A stretch of 64,000 nt of DNA from Aquimarina sp. Aq78 (lineage in GTDB: Bacteria > Bacteroidota > Bacteroidia > Flavobacteriales > Flavobacteriaceae), in assembly GCF_900299525.1 (NCBI RefSeq), contig NZ_OMKA01000036.1:1-64000 (forward strand), read 5' to 3'. This document shows positions 25,487 to 35,254 of the stretch, in pieces (position 1 is the stretch's first letter; the number at the start of each line of letters is the position of its first letter). Position numbers and translations under genes: made by a program. Below the pieces are notes generated by a model. It made no database searches. It saw only the letters and a program-made list of their open reading frames with translations, and was not told the origin of the DNA.

Positions 25487-27193
25487 ATGAAGTTAATATC
25501 TCTTGTTTTTCAATTGTTCTCTAAAAGCAAAGTTATATTATGTATTGTGTTAATACAGAGTATACTTTGTTATACCAAAACCTTTTCTCAATCACATAAA
25601 GTACAAGAAGATAGTCTTCAGGTCGAAAAATTACATATCAAAGCATTAGAAATAATTAATACCGATCCCACATCGGCAAGGAAATATTTAGAAGATGCAT
25701 TAGATATATTAGACTCACGGCTTTTACAAAAGGACAAAGAAAATAATGGGTTTTTATTGAAAAAGTCACTTATTTTGGAGCGCTTAGCTTATTTTTTAAG
25801 AAGAGAAAATAAGTATAGTGCCGCTCTGAAATATCTTCAAGAGAGCTTGAAATTAAAAGAAATTGCAGGAGAAACCTTTACGTTATCATATACGTATTCC
25901 CAAATCGCCTGGCTTTGGATATATCAATCAGAATTTGAAAAAACTAAGGTCAATTTGGATTCGGCATATGCATTAAGCAAAAGATATGATAACATAAAAG
26001 AAAAAATAAGAACCTTAAGTCGATATGGTACCTTGTATCTAAATCTAAAAGAGTATGCAAAAGCAGAAGATCACCATCTTAGGGCAGTAAAACTTGCTGA
26101 TTCTATTAATGATGTTGGGGCAATGGCGACAACAAATGCTAACTATGCAGATTTTTTAAGGCGTCAAAAAAAATATAAAGAAAACATACCTTATCTTAAG
26201 AAGTCCATGATAATGCATAAAAAGAATGATAATCAAATTGGATTAGAATCGGGATATTATGCTTTGGGACTCACTTATAGAAACTTGAAAAAACCATATG
26301 AGGCTATAAAAGCATATAAACAATCTATCGCAATGTCTAAAAAGCAAAAAAATGAAGCGATTATACATATGCGTTACTTGGGACTTAGTAAAAGCTATGA
26401 AGATGTTGAGGATTATAAAAATGCATTTTTATCTTATAAGCAATTTAATATTTTTCAAGAAAAAGGTAAAAATGAAATAAACTATCGAAAGATGGCTGAT
26501 CTGGAATCTAGATATAAATATAAGCAACAACTCGCTTTGGATAGTCTTAAATTTGCACAAGAAAAAAGAGAAGTAACTTTATTAGCTGAAACCGAAGCTT
26601 CAAAGAAATGGTTGTATATGGTGTTGTTTCTTATAACTGCCATAGGTGCTATAGTAATAGGGGTATTGGTTCGTAGAAATTATCAAAATGGAGCTAGAAT
26701 ACTAAATGAAAAGCTTGAAAAAGAAAAAGCCCAAAAGGCATTACTAGATGCCAAAGTGAAAGCTGGTGAGGAAGAGACCAAACGATTAATTGCAGATAAT
26801 AGTATGCGCCTGGAATTTAAACAAGAATTACTGGATCGATTAAAAAATGAAATAGCCCCAGAAGCTTCTGAAAAAAATCAAAAAGCAATTAACACCTTGA
26901 CTTCAGAGTTACAAGTTCAGATCAAAACAGAAAGTAAATTATCGGGATTACAATCTAAAATTGATGAGGTGAACCAAGGATTTGATACCAAACTCATAAA
27001 ATTATATCCATCTCTTACCAAAACTGAACGTGATATGTGTGCATTGCTTCGATTGAATTTATCAATCAAAGAAATCATGACTGTTCGTAATGCATCAATA
27101 GATTCAGTAAAATCTACAAGGTATCGTATTCGTAAAAAAATAGGGCTTTCTTCGGGAGAAGAATTAGAGAAGTTTATTCAGAATATTGCCTAG
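25487..27193 (+). CDS. TPR-transmembrane-HTH regulator, second copy
   Basis: A 568-residue paralog of the regulator at 18024. A signal-like hydrophobic N-terminus (about 12-30), TPR-rich exported domain (about 45-330, with AIKAYKQSIAMS), one transmembrane helix (about 383-403), a coiled coil (about 410-470) and a C-terminal HTH (TKTERDMCALLRLNLSIKEIMTVRNASIDSVKSTRYRIRKKI) are visible. It is placed between the second adhesin and the LRR protein, each with the shared element, so it may control the group. The ATG at 25487 is chosen from promoter position. Confidence 0.87.
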   Translation: MKLISLVFQLFSKSKVILCIVLIQSILCYTKTFSQSHKVQEDSLQVEKLHIKALEIINTDPTSARKYLEDALDILDSRLLQKDKENNGFLLKKSLILERLAYFLRRENKYSAALKYLQESLKLKEIAGETFTLSYTYSQIAWLWIYQSEFEKTKVNLDSAYALSKRYDNIKEKIRTLSRYGTLYLNLKEYAKAEDHHLRAVKLADSINDVGAMATTNANYADFLRRQKKYKENIPYLKKSMIMHKKNDNQIGLESGYYALGLTYRNLKKPYEAIKAYKQSIAMSKKQKNEAIIHMRYLGLSKSYEDVEDYKNAFLSYKQFNIFQEKGKNEINYRKMADLESRYKYKQQLALDSLKFAQEKREVTLLAETEASKKWLYMVLFLITAIGAIVIGVLVRRNYQNGARILNEKLEKEKAQKALLDAKVKAGEEETKRLIADNSMRLEFKQELLDRLKNEIAPEASEKNQKAINTLTSELQVQIKTESKLSGLQSKIDEVNQGFDTKLIKLYPSLTKTERDMCALLRLNLSIKEIMTVRNASIDSVKSTRYRIRKKIGLSSGEELEKFIQNIA

Positions 27194-27203
27194 ATAATTT
27201 TCT

Positions 27204-27297
27204 ACGTACCCCTACGTATATTTGCTTAAAAACCAGGGATTGCCACTTTTTGCCACCGTTAAAATTATCTTAAAACCAGCGAATTATAGTATCATTG
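27204..27297 (+). promoter_or_regulatory. composite regulatory element, copy 4
   Basis: ACGTA at 27204 and 27214 and TGCCAC at 27241 and 27251, both at 10-base spacing, precede a -7-like box TATCATTG (27290-27297, one mismatch) by 33 bases. It drives the LRR gene at 27359. Bases after the second TGCCAC (CGTTAAAATTATCTTAAAAC) match copy 2 closely. Confidence 0.65.
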
Positions 27298-27358
27298 CAC
27301 AAGAATAATGAATGCTCATAGTCTGAACAATCTATAGTAATTTTTTAAAGCCCCTTGT

Positions 27359-30300
27359 ATGATTAAAAAACTACTCCTTGTTTTTTTAGTATGCCTTAAT
27401 GGTTTCCTGTATGGTCAAGAAACCAACGTGCCTGATGATAATTTTGAGAGCTATCTAGAGACTCACGATGCAAATGGTAATACCGTTTTTGTTGGAGATG
27501 CTTCAAGTATGGGTAATGGAATTGCTGGTGATAATCAAGTAACAACTTCAAGAATTGTTATGGTTACTTCTTTAGATATCTCTTCTAAAATGATTTCAGA
27601 TATTACAGGGATTGAGGACTTTACGGCTTTAGAAATACTAAACTTTTCTACTAATGGTGTTGGTAATTTCGACCTTTCCAACAATATCAATTTAAAAGAA
27701 CTGTATTGTGCATCTAATGGAATGAGCGGTATAAATGTTACTGCCAATATAAATTTAGAAGTGCTGGATGCTTCAGGCAATTTTTATACTGCAGTAGATG
27801 TAAGTAGTAATATCAAGTTGAAAACCTTAAACCTAGCGAGTTCTGGAGCAACTTCTTTAAACCTTGGAAACATCAGTACTTTAGAGAAAATAGATGTGTC
27901 GAATAATAATTTAACGAACTTAGATATAAGTAATTTGTCTAGTTTAACAGATTTAAATTGTGATACTAATTACAATTTGAGAATTACAGATTTTAGTGCA
28001 TCAACCGATTTAGTACACCTAAATTGTAATAACACCGATTTAAGAAGTTTAGATGTATCCAGTAATACATTATTAGAAACTCTAAAGATTGATTTTGTAT
28101 CTGGTTTTGACGTAGATCTTTCTAATAATATAGTACTAACTAGTTTATCAGCTCAAAGTAGCGATTTAACCAGCCTAAATATAAAAAATGGAAACAATTC
28201 CAATATTACTTCATTTGATGTGAGATTCAATCAATTTAGTTGTATTCAGGTAGATGATCCTACGGCTAGTTATTTAAGCACTTGGCAAAAGGATAGTACA
28301 ACGACTTTTAATCTAGATTGTAGTGTAACTAGCGTACCGGATATTAATTTTGAGTACTATTTAGAAAATCATGATGCCAATGGAAATGTAGTGGCAGTGG
28401 GTAACCCTTCTAGTTTAGGAAATGGTAAAGTAGATGATGGCTATGTGCTTACTTCAAGAATTGCAACAGTTACATCGTTAAATATTTCTTTTTTCTCTGT
28501 TGGGGATTTAACTGGGATTGAAGATTTTACAGCGTTAGAAATACTTAATTGTTCTAATAACGATTTCAATGACTTAGATCTTTCTAATCAACCAAACCTA
28601 AAAGAGTTGTATTGTCATAACGTATTTGTTTCAATTATAGACGTTTCGGCTAATCTTAACTTAGAAAAGTTAATTGTAAATGATGCAAATTGTACAACCT
28701 TAACGATAGGAGAAAACACTGTAATTACAGAACTTAATGCAAGTAATAATAAACTAACGGTACTTGATATTACAGATTTTACTACGCTAGAAATATTAGA
28801 TTTTTCTAAGAATTATAATTTAGACATTGCAGATTTTAGTGCTTTAACCAATTTAGAGATTTTAAATTGTAGTGATACTGGTTTAAGAAGTATCGATTTA
28901 TCAGCTAATACATTGCTAGAAGTATTAACAATGAATAATATGTCTGGTTTTGATGTAGATCTTTCTAGTAATGCAGCTTTAACAAGTTTTTCAGCTAGGG
29001 AGAGTGATTTAAGCAGCATAAATATCCAAAATGGAAATAATGCTAACATCACTAACTTTGATGCTAGATTAAATGATATAACCCTAAACTGTATTCAAGT
29101 TGATGACCCAATTGCTAGTTATTTAAGTAGTTGGGATAAAGATGCTACTACAGTTTTTAGTCTCGATTGTAGCGAAACCAATGTGCCCGATGATAATTTT
29201 GAAAATTACCTAGAAACCCATGATGCCACCGGAAATACAGTTCTCCTAGGAGATGCTAATAGCATGGGGAACGGAATTGCTAACGATAATACGGTATATA
29301 CTTCAAGAATTGCTAACATTACCTCTTTGAATATTACTGATCGGGGTATTGCCGACTTAACTGGTATTGAAGATTTTGTGGCTTTACAAGATTTAAATTG
29401 TTACAATAATGGGCTCTCCAGTATCGATGTTTCAGAAAATCTCGCATTACTAACATTAAATATAAGTAGAAATAGCCTTACAGATCTTGATGTATCTAAA
29501 AACACGCTTTTAACAGAATTGCATGTAGCAAGAAATAGTCTTACAAGCCTAGATGTTTCTCAGAATATTGCTTTAATAACATTAGGTTGTAGTCAAAATC
29601 AGCTTAATGGATTGGATGTTACTAAAAACACGGCATTAAAAAACTTATATTGTTATACGAACCCATTAGGCAGTTTGGATGTCACACAAAATACTGTTTT
29701 AGAAAGCTTAGATTGTGTAGAAAGCCAACTCACAAGCCTGGATGTTTCTCGAAACCCAGAATTACAATATTTACAAGTTTACGATAATTTGCTAACAAGC
29801 CTAGATGTAAGCAAGAATGTAAAATTAATCGAACTCTATGTAGAATATAATCAAATTGCAAGTTTAGATGTATCAAAAAACACGGCCTTAGAAGATCTAT
29901 CTTGTTTTTCAAATCAGTTAACCTATCTGAATATTAGAAATGGAAATAATACAAATTTAGACCATCGAGATTTTGATATCACCAATAATCCAGGACTTAC
30001 CTGTGTTGCTGTAGATGACCCAACCTATGCTACTACCACTTTTACGAAAAAAGATGTACAAACTAGTTTCAGTACTTTTTGTAATACGACCTATGTGCCC
30101 GATGATAACTTTGAAACTTACCTAGAAACACATGATTCAATAGGAGGATTAGTAACTCTTGGAAACCCAACCAGTATGGGTAATGGGATTGCGAATGATG
30201 ATTATGTAGGAACCGAGCAAATTCTAAACATAAAGAACTTAAATATCTCTAATCAAGGTATTACAGATCTTACAGGATTAGAAGCATTTATTGGTCTAGA

Positions 30301-33300
30301 AGAACTAAGAGCTTTTGGAAATACGGTTTCCAACCTAGATTTAACTGCTAATATAAATTTAATTGTAGCTGCTTGTTCAAATATGGGACTTACCACAATG
30401 GATGTTTCAGGATTAACCGCTCTTAAAACACTGGAACTAAATACGAATCAACTTTCAAGTATAGATGTTAGTTCTAATGTATCATTAGAAAACTTACGTA
30501 TAATCAACAACCAACTTTCTGCTATTGATGTAGGTGCAAACAAGGGTTTACGAGATTTACGTATTCAAGGTAATAATTTGATATCACTAGATATCAGTGC
30601 TAATACTGTACTAAGATATTTAAGTTGTGTAGATAATGATTTAACCAATCTAGATGTTCAAAATAATGTATTAATAGAAAATCTTAGTTGTGGAGAGAAT
30701 CAGTTTACTACAATAGATGTTAGTACGCTTATCAATCTAACCGATTTGTTTATCGAAAATACACCAACACTTACTTCTTTAGATGTATCCAGCAATTTGA
30801 ATCTTGAGGATATAGGGGTAGATAATAACACCTCATTAACTTCTTTAGATTTAACTAATAACACTAAACTAATTGAAGTATACGCCAATAATACTTCGAT
30901 AACAAAATTAGATTTTAGCAATAGTCCTGATTTGTATTATATAGAATGTCAAAACAATAATGCGTTAACCTTTTTAAATTTCAAAAGCGGAAATACAAGT
31001 GGTATTGATGAAATTTACGCAACAGGTAACCCTAATGTATCCTGTATCCAAGTAGATGACCCTACTGCTGTATATTTAGGTAGTTGGAATAAAGATGCTA
31101 CAGCAAGTTTTGCTGAATATTGTGAGCTAACGTATGTGCCAAATGATAATTTCGAAGCCTTATTAGAAGGCAGAGGCTTTGGTAACGGAATAGCCAATGA
31201 TAATTATGTATATACAGAATTAATAGCTGCGGAAACAGTACTAATAATCCAAGATAAAGACATTGTAGATCTTACTGGGATTGAAGATTTCGAATCGTTA
31301 GAAATATTTCTTTGTCGTAGATCAAATGTCGAAACTGTTGATATAAGTAATAACACGAAGTTAACACATGTAAACTTAGTAGATAATTCATTAACAGCAC
31401 TTGATGTAAATACTAATGTATTACTACAAGAGGTGTATATTAATGGTAATTCTGCGTTAGGAACTGTGGATATTTCTACACTGGCAGAATTAACCACCTT
31501 CAATGTTTCAGATACAGGGATTAATACCATTGATGTATCTAACAACCCTTTAATAAGAGTACTTATATTAAATGATAATGAGTTTACTACATTAGATGTA
31601 TCATCGTATCCAAATCTAGTTCAGGTATTAATTGCAAATAACAAATTAACTTCTTTAAATGTTGCTAATGGAAATAATACCAATTTTACCTGGTTTGATG
31701 CTTCTGGAAATCCAGATTTAACCTGTATTCAAGTAGATGATGTAAACGGAAATTTTAATCTCTGGACTAAAGATGCTACAGCCAATTATGCACATTATTG
31801 TGAGTTAACCAATGTACCCGATGATAATTTCGAAAACTATCTAGAAACCCATGATGCCAGTGGTAATACAGTTACTATTGGAAACGCTTTAAGTATGGGG
31901 AATGGAATAGCTAATGATAATCAGGTAGCAACTTCAAAAATAGAAATAGTCACTACATTAAATATTGAACACCAGGATATCGCTGACCTTACAGGAATTG
32001 AGGATTTTAAGGCATTAGAATCATTGAACTGTGATTATAATGAACTTACGTCGTTAGATTTAAGTAGTAATACCAATTTAAAAATTTTGGATGCCGCAGA
32101 AAATAATTTCATTTCCTTAGACTTAACTGGCTATACAGTATTAGAAGAAGTAGAATTGAGAGGTAACATCTTAGCCAATTTACAGGTTGATAATAATCCA
32201 AACTTAAAAAAACTAAGAATAGGTAAAAATGCGTTAACGACATTAGATGTAACTGCATGTATACAACTAGAAGAACTTCTTGTGCATCAAAACCTATTGG
32301 CATCTTTAGATGTAAGAAATGGAAACAATGCCTTAATTACAAATTTTGCAGCTACTGGCAACTCTGATCTAACCTGTATTGAGGTAGACGATGCATCTGC
32401 AGGATATTTAGCAACCTGGGATAAAGATGATACTGCTGGTTTTAGTGAAGATTGTATAACTCCCATAATCACTCTACTTGGTGATAACCCTCAAATAATT
32501 GAACTTGGTTCGGGATATACCGAGTTAGGAGCTACTGTTGATGCTGGCGTAACTAATTTGGTAATTGATATTTCTGATTTTGTAGATGTAGTTGGCATAT
32601 ACACCATTCGATACAATGCCACAGACAATGCAGGTAATATGGCAGAAGAAGTAATCAGAACTGTCGAAATAGTTGATAATTGTCCATTAAACAATGTATC
32701 AGCCAATAATTTTACCATTACAACTACCAGTGAAACATGTGCTGATAAAAATAATGGTACCATTGCTATTAGCGCAGAAACAGTACTGGATTATAGAACT
32801 ACAATTAATGGGCAGGATTATAATTTTACTTCAGAAGTAACCATAAACAATCTACCTCCAGGAACATATCCTCTATGTATTACCATAGAAGGCTTTACTA
32901 GTTGTGAACAATGTTTTGAAATGGTTATTGAAGAGGCAGAGAGCTTAACAGGGAAAACAAAGCTACTTGCAGAAGCAGGAACTACAAAAGTAAATGTTGA
33001 AGTAACCACAGGTACTGCACCATATACTGTAAAAATCAATAACGAAATAGTAGGAGAGTATACAGTTAAGAACTTCATTCTAGAGGTACAACATGGAGAT
33101 GAGTTAGAAGTGTCTTCAAACATAGATTGCGAAGGCAAATTATCTACCATAGTTAGCTTGTTTGATCAGGTAAGTATTACACCCAACCCAACGAAGGGAG
33201 ATGTTACGCTTACCCTTCCCGGCACCCAATTACAAACCATAAATGTGTCGATGTATAATGCTTTAGGGGTTCAGGTTTCTTCGGGAACGTATATTATTAC

Positions 33301-33397
33301 TTCGGGACAAGTGACATTACCTATGGAACAATTACCACATGGTATTTACTTTGTGTCGATTGATCATGGAGCTACGTTTAAAATTGTAAAACAATAA
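27359..33397 (+). CDS. giant T9SS-sorted leucine-rich-repeat surface protein
   Basis: A 2012-residue secreted protein. After a signal peptide (1-19) come six tandem modules, each opening with VPDDNFExYLETHD-type sequence (near residues 23, 327, 611, 913, 1259 and 1486) and running through LRR units of the LxxLDVSxNTxL type. Each ends with a conserved C(I/V)xVDD...W.KDATA close. Module five lacks the LETHD insert (VPNDNFEALLEGRGFGNG). After the modules are an Ig-like/DUF5011-type domain (IELGSGYTELGATVDAG, about 1705-1770), a Cys-containing domain, and a T9SS type A tail (ITPNPTKGDV, HGIYFVSI). It is likely an adhesin or binding protein on the cell surface. Confidence 0.9.
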   Translation: MIKKLLLVFLVCLNGFLYGQETNVPDDNFESYLETHDANGNTVFVGDASSMGNGIAGDNQVTTSRIVMVTSLDISSKMISDITGIEDFTALEILNFSTNGVGNFDLSNNINLKELYCASNGMSGINVTANINLEVLDASGNFYTAVDVSSNIKLKTLNLASSGATSLNLGNISTLEKIDVSNNNLTNLDISNLSSLTDLNCDTNYNLRITDFSASTDLVHLNCNNTDLRSLDVSSNTLLETLKIDFVSGFDVDLSNNIVLTSLSAQSSDLTSLNIKNGNNSNITSFDVRFNQFSCIQVDDPTASYLSTWQKDSTTTFNLDCSVTSVPDINFEYYLENHDANGNVVAVGNPSSLGNGKVDDGYVLTSRIATVTSLNISFFSVGDLTGIEDFTALEILNCSNNDFNDLDLSNQPNLKELYCHNVFVSIIDVSANLNLEKLIVNDANCTTLTIGENTVITELNASNNKLTVLDITDFTTLEILDFSKNYNLDIADFSALTNLEILNCSDTGLRSIDLSANTLLEVLTMNNMSGFDVDLSSNAALTSFSARESDLSSINIQNGNNANITNFDARLNDITLNCIQVDDPIASYLSSWDKDATTVFSLDCSETNVPDDNFENYLETHDATGNTVLLGDANSMGNGIANDNTVYTSRIANITSLNITDRGIADLTGIEDFVALQDLNCYNNGLSSIDVSENLALLTLNISRNSLTDLDVSKNTLLTELHVARNSLTSLDVSQNIALITLGCSQNQLNGLDVTKNTALKNLYCYTNPLGSLDVTQNTVLESLDCVESQLTSLDVSRNPELQYLQVYDNLLTSLDVSKNVKLIELYVEYNQIASLDVSKNTALEDLSCFSNQLTYLNIRNGNNTNLDHRDFDITNNPGLTCVAVDDPTYATTTFTKKDVQTSFSTFCNTTYVPDDNFETYLETHDSIGGLVTLGNPTSMGNGIANDDYVGTEQILNIKNLNISNQGITDLTGLEAFIGLEELRAFGNTVSNLDLTANINLIVAACSNMGLTTMDVSGLTALKTLELNTNQLSSIDVSSNVSLENLRIINNQLSAIDVGANKGLRDLRIQGNNLISLDISANTVLRYLSCVDNDLTNLDVQNNVLIENLSCGENQFTTIDVSTLINLTDLFIENTPTLTSLDVSSNLNLEDIGVDNNTSLTSLDLTNNTKLIEVYANNTSITKLDFSNSPDLYYIECQNNNALTFLNFKSGNTSGIDEIYATGNPNVSCIQVDDPTAVYLGSWNKDATASFAEYCELTYVPNDNFEALLEGRGFGNGIANDNYVYTELIAAETVLIIQDKDIVDLTGIEDFESLEIFLCRRSNVETVDISNNTKLTHVNLVDNSLTALDVNTNVLLQEVYINGNSALGTVDISTLAELTTFNVSDTGINTIDVSNNPLIRVLILNDNEFTTLDVSSYPNLVQVLIANNKLTSLNVANGNNTNFTWFDASGNPDLTCIQVDDVNGNFNLWTKDATANYAHYCELTNVPDDNFENYLETHDASGNTVTIGNALSMGNGIANDNQVATSKIEIVTTLNIEHQDIADLTGIEDFKALESLNCDYNELTSLDLSSNTNLKILDAAENNFISLDLTGYTVLEEVELRGNILANLQVDNNPNLKKLRIGKNALTTLDVTACIQLEELLVHQNLLASLDVRNGNNALITNFAATGNSDLTCIEVDDASAGYLATWDKDDTAGFSEDCITPIITLLGDNPQIIELGSGYTELGATVDAGVTNLVIDISDFVDVVGIYTIRYNATDNAGNMAEEVIRTVEIVDNCPLNNVSANNFTITTTSETCADKNNGTIAISAETVLDYRTTINGQDYNFTSEVTINNLPPGTYPLCITIEGFTSCEQCFEMVIEEAESLTGKTKLLAEAGTTKVNVEVTTGTAPYTVKINNEIVGEYTVKNFILEVQHGDELEVSSNIDCEGKLSTIVSLFDQVSITPNPTKGDVTLTLPGTQLQTINVSMYNALGVQVSSGTYIITSGQVTLPMEQLPHGIYFVSIDHGATFKIVKQ

Positions 33398-33604
33398 AGC
33401 GAAAACCTTCATTGCTATCATTTCAACTTAACTGGCCTAAACTTATTCGAAAGGCTCAATGTTAAAGAATAAAGAAATAAGAATTAAAAGTATGATGATA
33501 TATAGCCTTAGTAAGAGACAGCTTAAAGAATCCAAATGTGACTTTCTAAAAAAACGGTGTCTTAATTATAAAGACACTTAAACACATAATAAATGGCCCT
33601 TAGA

Positions 33605-34432
33605 ATGAAAAAATCAATGCTTATAGTTGCTTTGTTATCCTTTAGTATATCCATTTTTGCACAAAAAAAACCAAAGATTAAAGGAAATAGAATTATAAAT
33701 GAAATCACCAAAAATATTCCTGAAACATTTAATACTGTCGAAATTGATGATGAATTAAAAGTAATTTTAAATCAAAGCGATCAAAGCGGGTATTATCTAA
33801 AAACCGATGAAAACCTAATCGATATTATTCAGTTTAAAATAGAAGATAGTATACTAAAAGTATATACCACTAATAGAATTGTGAGGAGCAGAAAGCTAGA
33901 AATTAGTTTGAATGTAAAAGAAATAGAGCATATTATACTTAAAAATAATGCTGAAGTAAAAAGTGACAAAAAATTGATTTCAGAAAAAATGTATATCAGT
34001 GGATATGGTTCGAGTTATTTGGATTTGAACGTAAAGGCAGATGATGTTAGAGTTACATTATACGATAAAGTGAGAGGGAAAATTAAAATCAAATCAGAAA
34101 ATACTACAATTACTATGAATGGCAAAACAGATCTTAAAACCTATGTAGTTACAGATAAAATACAAGTTGCCATGACCAAAGCTACCGAATTAAATATGGA
34201 TGGAGATGCAGATTATGCTTCTTTTGATGTTAAAGATTCATCAAAACTTAAAGCCAAGAAAATGAAAACTTCTTCTACAGATTTAAACACTTATAACTCT
34301 GCAGATGCATATGTATACGCTAAAAGAAATTTAGAGCTTTATGCGCAAGGAAAAAGTATAGTGTATGTATATGGTAATCCCGAATTAGATGTTAAAACCC
34401 TTACTGATCGGACTAAAATCATAAAAAAGTAA
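33605..34432 (+). CDS. secreted GIN-domain (DUF2807) protein
   Basis: A 275-residue exported protein. A signal peptide (MKKSMLIVALLSF...IFAQ) is followed by the head GIN/DUF2807 domain, a right-handed beta-helix-like auto-transporter-type fold. Evenly spaced strands fill residues about 40-270 (for example LDLNVKADDVRVTLYD and AYVYAKRNLELYAQGKSIVYVYG). GIN-domain proteins are common in Bacteroidota and mostly of unknown role. ATG 33605 gives a regular signal peptide; an in-frame ATG at 33593 would add four residues. The gene is 195 bases after the LRR gene and does not carry the shared element. Confidence 0.8.
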   Translation: MKKSMLIVALLSFSISIFAQKKPKIKGNRIINEITKNIPETFNTVEIDDELKVILNQSDQSGYYLKTDENLIDIIQFKIEDSILKVYTTNRIVRSRKLEISLNVKEIEHIILKNNAEVKSDKKLISEKMYISGYGSSYLDLNVKADDVRVTLYDKVRGKIKIKSENTTITMNGKTDLKTYVVTDKIQVAMTKATELNMDGDADYASFDVKDSSKLKAKKMKTSSTDLNTYNSADAYVYAKRNLELYAQGKSIVYVYGNPELDVKTLTDRTKIIKK

Positions 34433-34795
34433 TTAACACTGCATTAAATTATTTTTTATTACCAACTATAACTTGACTTGGCGTGGGAGGGTGTTTGATT
34501 TATCAGACATCCTCTTTTGCTTATAACCTGAGCTCGATGTAAGGCTTTAATTTTGAAAACCGTCAAATTGAGTGGTTTTTCATAATGAAATGGAGAAAAA
34601 TTGTATCGAAATTAGGCTTTTGACGTAAATTTACTTGCCTTCGATAGTTCTGCTGAGTTTGGTCGAAGTGCAATTTTCTATCGAAAATCACTCTGACTGA
34701 CGTAAATTTTGTTACATCGAACTCACGTTCTATTTCTGCAGTATTATTGATGCTTTTCTTTTTTAAAAACAATACATATGCCTCTTCTTCAGTAT
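34433..34795. other. 363-base gene-free stretch between convergent genes
   Basis: No convincing gene is present. The 69-codon open frame on the minus strand (34563-34772) has poor codon use and covers a repeat. The right half contains the repeat element at 34621-34709. No clear terminator for either flanking gene was found. Confidence 0.5.
34621..34709. repeat. small REP-like element flanked by 12-base direct repeats
   Basis: TGACGTAAATTT occurs at 34621-34632 and 34698-34709. Between them, CTTCGA (34639-34644) pairs with TCGAAG (34663-34668) around CTGAGTTTGG. The core resembles the CCTTCGA...CTCAG...TCGAAGG intergenic repeats of this group (compare 46483-46501). Confidence 0.45.
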
Positions 34796-35191
34796 TTAAA
34801 GAAACAAAGAAGTAATTTCATCTGGGATTCTTGCAGGCCTTAGTGTTTTCTTATGTAAAAAACACCAGCTTGTCTTGGCAGAAACTAATACTTTTTGAGT
34901 AGTTGTGTTTATAATTTTAGTATGACGTTCACTCCTAACACCTCTATAATTATCAATCCAGGTTTGTAGTGTGATTTCATCATTTTCAAAAGCAGGATTA
35001 TGATATTCTATATAATGATTAAGAACTACCCAAACGTATGTATTCCTAATATTCTCATTGGTTCTGGATTCCCAATGTTTTTTGGCAACATCTTGTACCC
35101 ATTGTAGATACACTACATTATTTACATGATCCATATCATCTATTGCTGATTTCGGAACTGTAAAACGGAATTCAAAGATTTCGGATTTCAT
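34796..35191 (-). CDS. acyl-CoA thioesterase, hotdog fold (4HBT)
   Basis: A 131-residue hotdog protein. The catalytic-region motif is DDMDHVNNVVYLQWVQDVA, with the Asp and the His-x-x-N of the YbgC/4HBT type, followed by a long helix and strands WVVLNHYIEYHNPAFENDEI. It probably hydrolyses acyl-CoA or acyl-carrier thioesters, substrate unknown. It stands 64 bases from mgtE on the same strand, apparently unrelated. Nothing unusual was seen. Confidence 0.88.
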   Translation of the reverse strand: MKSEIFEFRFTVPKSAIDDMDHVNNVVYLQWVQDVAKKHWESRTNENIRNTYVWVVLNHYIEYHNPAFENDEITLQTWIDNYRGVRSERHTKIINTTTQKVLVSAKTSWCFLHKKTLRPARIPDEITSLFL

Positions 35192-35254
35192 GAATAGGAG
35201 AGTTGAATAGATTAAAAGTACAACTATTTTAAAATTTGAGAGAGAATTTGTGAT

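Noticed and set aside
27359..33397. Tandem repeats considered as a non-coding satellite
   Set aside because: The whole 6-kb stretch is one open frame with LRR periodicity, signal peptide and T9SS tail.
34563..34772. 69-codon minus-strand frame
   Set aside because: It covers a repeat element and has no plausible ribosome site or domain.
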